DNA of 64,000 bases from Prostheceraeus crozeri (lineage: Eukaryota; Platyhelminthes; Polycladida; Euryleptidae), in assembly GCA_907163375.1 (NCBI GenBank), contig CAJQUW010014378.1, positions 217,766-281,765 of the forward strand, read 5' to 3'. The notes under the pieces were generated by a model. That model did no database searches and was not told where the DNA came from. It saw nothing but the letters and a program-made list of their open reading frames with translations. The translations under genes were made by a program, and so were the position numbers. Numbering within the stretch: the stretch's first letter is position 1; each line of letters starts with the position of its first letter. Shown here piece by piece: positions 30,614 through 37,624 of the stretch.

Positions 30614-31093
30614 TATCATACTAGGACTTAGATATATTCCAGAACCATCCTTAGTTTCTTTAATTTCAATTAAATCATCAACATTGTGGAGAATATTTTT
30701 AAGAACTCGTTTTCCTTCATCAACTAAATTTAATTTACTAATAAAATTATCTACTACTCCTTCTCCCCTAGCAACTTTCTCTAACTCTCTATTATGTCGT
30801 TTTTGTTCTTCTAATGCTGCCTTCTCTGATTTATTTTTATTTACTGCTTGAACAATACCAGCTGTCCCACCTGCAACACTTCCTGCAGCTGCTATGCCAC
30901 CTATTATTAGTGGAATTAATGGGAGAATCCCGCCATTCTTTTCTTCTTGTAATTGAATATTCTCTATCATTGGTTTACTTATGTAATACTTTTTTTTGTT
31001 TATCGTAATAGTTTTAGGGGTATTTTTGTCAACAATATTACGTAATTTTAATTCAACAGTTTTATTATTAATATTACTTTTCGCTTGCGACAT
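30608..31093 (-). CDS. Virion core-like protein with a hydrophobic Gly/Ala segment, 161 aa
   Basis: After a basic N-terminus the protein has the segment GGILPLIPLIIGGIAAAGS (about residues 54-72) continuing with more Gly and Ala, then a charged coiled region. This is like the small membrane-active or DNA-condensing virion proteins of adenoviruses and adintoviruses (pX/pVI type). It lies between integrase and major capsid on the same strand, as expected for a structural protein. The function is inferred from composition and context. Confidence 0.6.
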   Translation of the reverse strand: MSQAKSNINNKTVELKLRNIVDKNTPKTITINKKKYYISKPMIENIQLQEEKNGGILPLIPLIIGGIAAAGSVAGGTAGIVQAVNKNKSEKAALEEQKRHNRELEKVARGEGVVDNFISKLNLVDEGKRVLKNILHNVDDLIEIKETKDGSGIYLSPSMIR

Positions 31094-31246
31094 TTTTAAT
31101 AAAAAAATTTTAAGTTATCAAAAATTTAAAATCTATTCTAGTTATGAAAAAATTTCAAGTTACTAAAAAATTTTAAGTTACCAAAAATTTTAAGTTACAT
31201 AAAAAAATAATTAATTAATCGACGAAGTCTTGGGCTTTAGCCGAAC

Positions 31247-31274
31247 GGACCAAAGGTCCTCAGGTTACTAACCT
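31247..31274. repeat. Double-hairpin mini-element at the capsid gene's stop codon
   Basis: GGACC-AAA-GGTCC, TC, AGGTT-ACT-AACCT: exactly 28 bp. The stop codon of the minus-strand capsid gene (31268-31270) lies in the second hairpin. A further half element with GGGCTTTAGCC precedes it. Confidence 0.8.
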
Positions 31275-32602
31275 ATCCTAACCATCTTTCCATTAAGAAT
31301 TTCAATAGAATATTTTGCATCTTCTAGCAATAAACCATAAGCCATCAATGAAGTTGTGGAATCTTTCTTTTCAATATTAATTGTTACATCACAACCATTT
31401 TTAATAATATCTTCAGATTGTGCACTTAAATCGAAACAGAAAATTGGATATAAATGTCTCCAATCTCCAGGAGTTAATTGTGGTTCAACTCCAAATTCTA
31501 TACAAAGATTTCTATAAGAATCATATCCTTCCATAAATTGATTATTGGTATCATCGAATCTTAGTGGATCAATTGGATATCGGGTTTGATTTAATGAAAC
31601 TTGTAAACTTCGAATTGTATTAATATGGAAGAGATTATTGTTCTTATCAAAACTTGGAGAATTATTTCTTTGAAATGTTAGTAATAAATATCTTGGAGTA
31701 TTCGCAGTTCTAGTAAAATGCCAGTTAAATCTTTGTTCGGAAAAAGTTACTGAACTAGCAGTACGCTTTAGAAAATTTACTGGAATTGGTTTGTTAGTAT
31801 TTAATCTTTTTGCAATAGCTGTTTCAATCTCTAAACTAGGAGTAATATGCTTAATCCACCATTCAAGTCTATCAATTTTTAAATATGCTTTTTTTCCAGT
31901 CTTGCCAAAAAAGATTAATTCATTATTTGCTGTACGATGAATTATTAATTTAAATTTTAATTGATATGATATTTTATCATAATCTAAATAACCGAATAAT
32001 GGAGACAATGACCAATTTACTGTCTGTTTACTTTTTTTGTTAAATTCACGTCTTTCTTTATATGCTTCATTATTTGTTTTATTTAAATGTTTTGCAATAT
32101 TTTCTACATCTTTCGCAATTCCTGCGGCATCTGTTCCAGCGTGAGTTAAATCATCAATAATTATACCATCATTAGTATCAGGAAACCAACCTTCGATTTC
32201 ATGCTTTTTATTATTTTCACCAATTGTTATAAATCTAAGCATTGTATCAATTATACCTGGGGAATCACTTATTGTTTCTATATTTTGAGTTGCAACATCT
32301 AAACGCATTTGTGTAAATAAACTTGGGAAAAAATTATTCTCTAGTGTAATATTATCGGTATCTGGTAATGGTGTTGTAAAATTAGCATCACTATATAAAG
32401 AATATTCACAGTGTAAAAATGAATCAGGTAAATATAAATAACTCTGTTGATTATCAACTTCAAAGATTAAATCTCCTCCAGTGTTTACTCTACTGGAAGA
32501 TCCGGGATTCATAGCAATTCTTATATAGTCATTCTTTTTTTGATTGTAACTGGTGAACGGGGGATCATCTAATCTAAATTTATTTTCGATAAGCGAAGAC
32601 AT
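31268..32602 (-). CDS. Candidate major capsid protein (double jelly-roll), 444 aa
   Basis: The frame begins MSSLIENKFRLDDPPFTSYN and contains beta-rich segments such as GGDLIFEVDNQQSYLYLPDS near the N-terminus, as hexon-like Polinton capsid proteins do, and EIEGWFPDTNDG in the middle. It lies between two core-like genes on the minus strand, and its size and position fit the major capsid. I identify it by position and general pattern rather than by unmistakable motifs. It appears open throughout. Confidence 0.65.
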   Translation of the reverse strand: MSSLIENKFRLDDPPFTSYNQKKNDYIRIAMNPGSSSRVNTGGDLIFEVDNQQSYLYLPDSFLHCEYSLYSDANFTTPLPDTDNITLENNFFPSLFTQMRLDVATQNIETISDSPGIIDTMLRFITIGENNKKHEIEGWFPDTNDGIIIDDLTHAGTDAAGIAKDVENIAKHLNKTNNEAYKERREFNKKSKQTVNWSLSPLFGYLDYDKISYQLKFKLIIHRTANNELIFFGKTGKKAYLKIDRLEWWIKHITPSLEIETAIAKRLNTNKPIPVNFLKRTASSVTFSEQRFNWHFTRTANTPRYLLLTFQRNNSPSFDKNNNLFHINTIRSLQVSLNQTRYPIDPLRFDDTNNQFMEGYDSYRNLCIEFGVEPQLTPGDWRHLYPIFCFDLSAQSEDIIKNGCDVTINIEKKDSTTSLMAYGLLLEDAKYSIEILNGKMVRIG

Positions 32603-32718
32603 TTTTATAAGAAATAATTTGACTTTTTGTTTTTCTCACAGATAGAAAAAAATTTTTATTAAATATAATTTTAAAATTTTACTAAAAAAATTACTAAAAA
32701 ATTTACTAAAATATAATT

Positions 32719-33228
32719 TTAGAATTTTGCTAGACCAGCTCCGCTACAGCTTTGCTGGTTAGACCGAAGGTTGCTGCTCACGCCATTACCTCTTATTTCT
32801 TCAATTGTTTTTTCATTATGTTTACTATCAGACGGAGCTCCGCTCCTCAAGGTTTCCCCAACAGCTATGTTAGCAATTTTGTTTTTTGTTTCATCTGAAA
32901 GTTTTTTTAATTTTTTTAGTTCTTCAGAATCATTCTTGAGTTTACGAATAGCTTCTAGTTGTTTTAATTCGTTTTGTGATTTAACAGCATTTGATATTGC
33001 ACTAGCTGTACTACCTATAGCAGCTGCTCCTTTTGCAGCAGATGTAATCAAATCTTTATTATTTTTAATTAAGTTAACGATACTACCAATACCAGAAAAG
33101 ATTCCATCCCCTTCTTTTTGAACGGTTTCTCTATTATCATAATGGTAAACCGGATTCATACGTGGTTCATGAGCAATTTTTTGATTTGAAGCAAATTGTT
33201 TAAGATTGTGTTTATAAATTATAGGCAT
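32719..33228 (-). CDS. Virion core-like protein, 169 aa
   Basis: It begins MPIIYKHNLKQFASNQ and contains GIFSGIGSIVNLIKNNKDLI followed by an Ala-rich helix and a long charged coil. This amphipathic design recalls adenovirus pVI, a membrane-lytic internal capsid protein. The C-terminal third carries two hairpin-derived stretches: GETLRSGAPSD (around a GGAGC-TCC-GCTCC stem) and a tail with SSNLRSNQQS. A relative starts at 63576 in Polinton 2. Function is inferred. Confidence 0.6.
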   Translation of the reverse strand: MPIIYKHNLKQFASNQKIAHEPRMNPVYHYDNRETVQKEGDGIFSGIGSIVNLIKNNKDLITSAAKGAAAIGSTASAISNAVKSQNELKQLEAIRKLKNDSEELKKLKKLSDETKNKIANIAVGETLRSGAPSDSKHNEKTIEEIRGNGVSSNLRSNQQSCSGAGLAKF

Positions 33229-33268
33229 TTTTTAGTAATAAATTTGACTTTTGGGAAAAATATAAATA

Positions 33269-33323
33269 CGGGCGAAGCGCGAAGCCCTGGAAGACATCTC
33301 CGTTGACCCATGAACCGATGTCC
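33269..33323. repeat. Long composite hairpin mini-element, 55 bp
   Basis: CGGGCGAAGC repeats, then GGAAGACATC pairing with GATGTCC across an 18-bp loop. It is a larger variant of the in-gene insert at 41903-41953, here between genes. Confidence 0.75.
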
Positions 33324-33337
33324 ATTATAAAAAATGT

Positions 33338-33511
33338 TTATTTTTTGTTCTTAACTTTTGCAGATTGCGTTTTTGGTTTAACTTTATCAGGAACCAAACC
33401 TGCATCAATCATTCTTTTTATTCTATGATTTTCTTTCATAATATTTCTTTCTTTTATTAACTCTTCTAATTGTTTAATTCTTTTAAAATTATTAGCTCTA
33501 ATTTTATCCAT
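33338..33511 (-). CDS. Small basic protein, 57 aa, paralogue of a conserved gene's N-terminus
   Basis: The frame starts MDKIRANNFKRIKQLEELIK and ends with a Lys-rich tail (KTQSAKVKNKK). Its first 40 or so residues closely resemble the N-terminus of the 289-aa protein at 42261 (MDKVRADNFKRIKQLDELIK), and the upstream A-rich leader also matches. It looks like a duplicated N-terminal helix kept as a separate short gene. The function is unknown. Confidence 0.65.
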   Translation of the reverse strand: MDKIRANNFKRIKQLEELIKERNIMKENHRIKRMIDAGLVPDKVKPKTQSAKVKNKK

Positions 33512-33671
33512 TTTTAAAATTATATACTTTTATATACTTTTATATATTTATACTTTTATATTTTTAAAAATTATATTTATACTTTTATATTTTTAAAATT
33601 ATATTTATATTTTTTATGATTCTTATTTTTTGTAGGTAAAAAATATTTAAGTTAATATTTACAATACTCGT
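33512..33671. other. AT-only spacer
   Basis: Tandem TATATACTTTTATA-like units with almost no G or C separate the small gene from the fibre-like gene. It may contain minus-strand promoter elements, but nothing specific is visible. Confidence 0.4.
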
Positions 33672-34559
33672 TTAAGATTTACGTTTATGAATATCTAACA
33701 ACTTCGAGATAACTTTATTAATTGCCTGTTGCACTTTATCTATTGCGTCAAGTAGCGTGTGATGTACTTTAATTTCTTTTCTATTAACTTGCATTTTCTG
33801 CTGATTAATCTTCAACGCCGTTTTAAGAGCATTTAACTTAATTTTAAGAACATCTAATTGTCTTTTAACAGCATCTAACTGTTCTTTATTTTCTTTAGAG
33901 TTTTCTTGTAAATTTTTCTTTAATTCATTTTCTAAATTGATTTTAAGAGTTTTCATTTTATCAACTTTTTCATTAAGTGAGTTTACTTCATTTATTATTC
34001 TATTCATCTTTTTCATTTGTTGAGTAATTTTAGAACTCAATTCATCAACACTTTTTTGGAATGTAGTTTGTAACTGCTTTAAATTTTTTTTAATTCTTTC
34101 AGGAAGTTTTTCTATTTCATCTTCTAATTGTTCTTTTAACATTTTTATCTGATGTTTATTTTTAATGACTGCAGATTTTAAATTTATAGAAAGTAATATT
34201 AAAATTTTTGATTGTTCAGAAATCTTTTTAAAAAGTTTTGCTATATCTGCTTCTAGCTCTCTATCCTTTTTATCAAGTTTTAATAATTTTTCGTTTAATG
34301 ATTTGTCATTAAGTTTAAGCAACTTTAATTCGTTCATCAGTGGAACCAAAACATCGTTAATATATTTTTCTTTTAAATCATTGATTTGTGTATCAACATA
34401 TTGTTTATTTGTTAACTCTGTATTTTGTTGCGGAAGAATAGAAAGATGCAATGGACCAGATAAAACGTCTCCAGTTTTCATGATATAATTTTCTATCTCT
34501 ATTTCTAATTCACGATTATTCGGGATATATGCACCTCCACCAACATTTGGTAACATCAT
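33672..34559 (-). CDS. Coiled-coil fibre-like protein, 295 aa
   Basis: It starts MMLPNVGGGAYIPNNRELEI. Residues about 25-60 read IMKTGDVLSGPLHLS then NTELTNKQYVDTQI, the pattern of phage tail-fibre proteins in which a TGP-L-L turn is followed by a KQYVD motif that begins a trimeric stalk. The remaining 230 residues are almost continuous heptad coiled coil (Leu, Lys, Glu, Asn). A virion fibre or spike is the natural guess. It is divergent from the zinc-finger gene (45 bp apart). A near-identical relative begins at 62512 in Polinton 2. Confidence 0.65.
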   Translation of the reverse strand: MMLPNVGGGAYIPNNRELEIEIENYIMKTGDVLSGPLHLSILPQQNTELTNKQYVDTQINDLKEKYINDVLVPLMNELKLLKLNDKSLNEKLLKLDKKDRELEADIAKLFKKISEQSKILILLSINLKSAVIKNKHQIKMLKEQLEDEIEKLPERIKKNLKQLQTTFQKSVDELSSKITQQMKKMNRIINEVNSLNEKVDKMKTLKINLENELKKNLQENSKENKEQLDAVKRQLDVLKIKLNALKTALKINQQKMQVNRKEIKVHHTLLDAIDKVQQAINKVISKLLDIHKRKS

Positions 34560-34604
34560 TTTTTAACAATAAAAAAATAAATTTTTCCTAATAAAAATAA
34601 AAAA

Positions 34605-35543
34605 ATGGAAATGACTCAAATTTGTCAAGTTTGCAATATGCGTTTTTTAAATCAAACACTATTATATTCTCATATGAAAAACACACCATGTGGTATGCAT
34701 ATGAATCAATTACAACCTAATAATATACAACCTAATAATATACAACCTAATAATATACAACCTAATAATATACAACCTAATAATATACAACCTAATAATA
34801 TTCAGAATAATATTCAACCTAATAATAGTATTCAGTATAATAATATTCAATCAGAGCAACCATTACAAAGATTAAAGCATTTATTTATTTCAGATAAAGA
34901 ACAAAATCTTTATACTGCTAGAATAAATACACCTAGGCAAAATACTGCTAGAATAAATACACCTAGGCAAAATAATAATAATTATTTAGCACAAAATAAT
35001 AATGTAGCACAAAATAATAATGTAGCACAAAATAATAATGTAGCACAAAATAATCCTTTTGTTCAAAATAATCCTTTTGTTCAAAATAATAATGTAGCTC
35101 AAAATAATTATATTGATAAAAATCAATTTGTTGAAAGTAATAACAAAAAAATATGTTCTGGATGTAATAAAAATATAACATCAAAAAATTTTGCACGTCA
35201 TTTAAAATTATGTGAACAACCAGAAGAGGTTAAAAAAAATAAAAAAGATAAATTAAAAGATCAGTTATGTCGTAATTGTAATAAATATTTTACAAATCAA
35301 GGAATTACTAATCATTATAATTCTTGTATAAGTTCTACAAGACAATGTACAAGTTGTCAAAATACTAAACCTAAGACAGAGTTTTATGATAGTAAATATC
35401 AGTGTAAGGATTGTTTAAAGGAAAAAGTAAAATGTAGAGGTTGCCAAAAAATTATATTAAAGAAAAATTTTCAGCGACATGTAACACTATGTCCAAAACT
35501 TAATCAACATAATAATCAACATAATAATAATAATAATTTATGA
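34605..35543 (+). CDS. Zinc-finger protein with Asn-rich repeats, 312 aa
   Basis: An N-terminal C2H2-type finger (CQVCNMRFLNQTLLYSHMK) is followed by about six NNIQP pentapeptides, then two RINTPRQN copies and a run of NNVAQN hexapeptides. The C-terminal half has three more finger-like units (CSGCNKNI, CRNCNKYF, CRGCQKII) and one CxxC pair cluster. It probably binds nucleic acid. The repeats are encoded by 15- and 18-bp tandem units (about 34713-34800 and 34985-35100). Polinton 2 lacks this gene at the equivalent place. Confidence 0.65.
   Translation: MEMTQICQVCNMRFLNQTLLYSHMKNTPCGMHMNQLQPNNIQPNNIQPNNIQPNNIQPNNIQPNNIQNNIQPNNSIQYNNIQSEQPLQRLKHLFISDKEQNLYTARINTPRQNTARINTPRQNNNNYLAQNNNVAQNNNVAQNNNVAQNNPFVQNNPFVQNNNVAQNNYIDKNQFVESNNKKICSGCNKNITSKNFARHLKLCEQPEEVKKNKKDKLKDQLCRNCNKYFTNQGITNHYNSCISSTRQCTSCQNTKPKTEFYDSKYQCKDCLKEKVKCRGCQKIILKKNFQRHVTLCPKLNQHNNQHNNNNNL
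34713..35100 (+). repeat. Tandem 15- and 18-bp repeats in the zinc-finger gene
   Basis: AACCTAATAATATAC is repeated about six times and GTAGCACAAAATAATAAT about four times. Both keep the frame and encode NNIQP and NNVAQN. Confidence 0.85.
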
Positions 35544-35584
35544 CAAAATAATAATTTATGTCAAAATAATAATAATTTATATTA

Positions 35585-35682
35585 GTATTTCAACTAAAAT
35601 AGTTGTATTTCAACTAAAATAGTTGTATTTCAACTAAAATAGTTGTATTTCAACTAAAATAGTTGTATTTCAACTAAAATAA
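35585..35682. repeat. Five 20-bp palindromic tandem repeats
   Basis: The unit TATTTCAACTAAAATAGTTG occurs four times fully and once in part. CAACTA and TAGTTG form a stem in each unit. It lies just downstream of the zinc-finger gene and could be a terminator, origin or protein-binding array. Confidence 0.85.
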
Positions 35683-35748
35683 TCTTATATATATTAAAAT
35701 ATTATTTTTTTATAAAGAATAAAATATTATTTTATTAAAATATTCTTA

Positions 35749-35880
35749 AGCATTCCGGAAGAGAGGAGAGGTTCGGAACATACTTCTTTTGAGTATAGGA
35801 ACAAAAAGTCCGACACATTCCGGAGGTTCTACAGAGGTTAAAAACACTCATAAGAGTGTAAGAATGCGAGTCCGGAATTA
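35749..35880 (+). ncRNA. Possible structured RNA or regulatory segment
   Basis: About 130 bp of much higher GC than the surroundings, with ATTCCGGA at 35752 and 35817, and TCCGGAAT at 35871, plus local stems such as ACACTC-ATAA-GAGTGT and ATACT/AGTAT. The palindromic TCCGGA words could pair with each other. It ends 40 bp before ATPase 2. It may be a leader structure; I do not recognise a known RNA class. Confidence 0.35.
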
Positions 35881-35920
35881 AAAAATAATAATTCCTAAAT
35901 TTTTATTTTAAAAATATTAA

Positions 35921-37453
35921 ATGAATAAAAACGAAAATTTGGAAGATTTATATTCACCGGTTATAATTAAAAGTAATAAAAGTAATAAAAGTAATCTAAC
36001 TCGTCATAAATCTCTTAATGCAATAAACGAAATAATAAATAATTATATGAATAACACTGAGTTTCAAGATACACTAACCCCTCAAGATCCGAATCTCAAA
36101 GATATTAATAATATTGTAGATAATCCTATATATAATACTAAATATAATAATAATATAGATAAAAATATATATAATAATATAGATAAAAAAATATATAATA
36201 AAAAATATTTAGAACCACTACCCCCTAATTCATCTCTAAATAAAAAAATACCACAAACAGATCTTACACGTCTTTGGAATTTTTTAAAATTTCATTGTAT
36301 AAAAATATTGTTTGCATGTATTTTAATATTTTTTATTTATCATCTTGTTTTATGTATTGGAAATCAATGGGGTTACTTTCTAACAGAGGAACAAAAGAGG
36401 ATAAATTTTTATAACCAAGAAAAAAAAACTTTTAAAGGATGGAAGACTGAGGAGGATAAGATTAAGGATAAAACTAATAATAAAAATATTAAACAAGGTA
36501 AAATGTATCAAGAAAATTTACATTTCATTGTTTACGGTAAAACTGGAAGTGGTAAGACTACGTTTATTAAAAAATATATAAACCAATATTATAAGGATGA
36601 AACAAAAGTACATATTTTTTGTATGCATACTTCTGAATGGCCAACTTTTACAAACGTCTATAATGATAAACAATTAGATGAGTTACAAGATATGGAAAGT
36701 TTTGCTGGTACACCTGAAAATAAATCTTTATTAATTTTAGATGATGTTGCAAGTTTATCAAAACAAAAAAATATGTCAGAAATATTTACAAAAGGAAGAC
36801 ATCAAAATATTCAAATAGTTGTATTAGCTCATAAAGCTTGTGATGTAGATAATAAGATTAGAGAAAACATTCAAACATTTTTTACAACTACACAAAATAA
36901 TGCAGCATTCTTTAATGATATTAATAAAAATTATAAAATGAATATGCCTTTATCATATTATACTCAACATAAATATGGAATAATACGTGTTGACACCATA
37001 AGTGAACATATGCAAGTATATGATAAAGACTTGAATATATTAGTAGATACCGAACATGAAATCTATAATAACTCTCAAGATTTTGATATTAGAATGTATG
37101 CAAATACAAAACATTTATCAAATCAAGTTATAGAACAAATAATTATCTTTTTAGAGTCTGAAGCAAAAGTACCACTAAAAATTATTCCTGATACATTTTA
37201 TTTTTATTTTGATCATTATTTAAATGCAAAATTTGGTATACCAATACCTAACAGATTACAAGATAATGAAACATTAAACTATTTAAAAATTGCAATAAAT
37301 GATGTTAGAAACGCTTTAAGAAAAGCAACACCAATAATAACTGATGTTAAATCTACATTTTCTGATGCCAAATCTACATTTGTTGAAGCCAAAAAAACTT
37401 TTAATGATATAAAACCATTAATAAATGATGTAAGTGAAATACTTAATAATTAA
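35921..37453 (+). CDS. Second, membrane-anchored P-loop ATPase, 510 aa
   Basis: The N-terminal 110 residues are Asn-rich and of low complexity; a membrane span follows (about 131-150: ILFACILIFFIYHLVL). The ATPase core has Walker A GKTGSGKTTF (about residue 205) and Walker B SLLILDDVA, then FTKGRHQNIQIVVLAHK, which matches FTRGRHNNCSVFYLTQS of the canonical packaging ATPase at 44163. So this is a paralogue of the FtsK/HerA-type packaging ATPase with an added membrane anchor. The C-terminus has three repeats around VKSTFSDAKSTF. A role in packaging or at membranes is inferred; Polinton 2 lacks it at the equivalent place. Confidence 0.75.
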   Translation: MNKNENLEDLYSPVIIKSNKSNKSNLTRHKSLNAINEIINNYMNNTEFQDTLTPQDPNLKDINNIVDNPIYNTKYNNNIDKNIYNNIDKKIYNKKYLEPLPPNSSLNKKIPQTDLTRLWNFLKFHCIKILFACILIFFIYHLVLCIGNQWGYFLTEEQKRINFYNQEKKTFKGWKTEEDKIKDKTNNKNIKQGKMYQENLHFIVYGKTGSGKTTFIKKYINQYYKDETKVHIFCMHTSEWPTFTNVYNDKQLDELQDMESFAGTPENKSLLILDDVASLSKQKNMSEIFTKGRHQNIQIVVLAHKACDVDNKIRENIQTFFTTTQNNAAFFNDINKNYKMNMPLSYYTQHKYGIIRVDTISEHMQVYDKDLNILVDTEHEIYNNSQDFDIRMYANTKHLSNQVIEQIIIFLESEAKVPLKIIPDTFYFYFDHYLNAKFGIPIPNRLQDNETLNYLKIAINDVRNALRKATPIITDVKSTFSDAKSTFVEAKKTFNDIKPLINDVSEILNN

Positions 37454-37504
37454 ACAAATTTATCATAATCAAACCACGATTTTGCAGATATATTTAGGTT
37501 TCAC

Positions 37505-37528
37505 CTCGAGGGGGCTTCGCCCCGATTA
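37505..37528. repeat. Partial hairpin mini-element before the polymerase gene
   Basis: GGGGC-TTC-GCCCC with CTCGAG beside it, in otherwise AT-rich spacer. Confidence 0.7.
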
Positions 37529-37624
37529 GAATTTTTCCATTATATATATTTTAAATAAAAATTAAAACATAAATTTTTTTTTAAAAAAAAAATTTCTCAA
37601 ATTTTCTTTAAAAAAATAAAAAAA

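Noticed and set aside
34963-35196. Tyr- and Phe-rich minus-strand frame
   Set aside because: Antisense of the Asn-rich tandem repeats in the zinc-finger gene.
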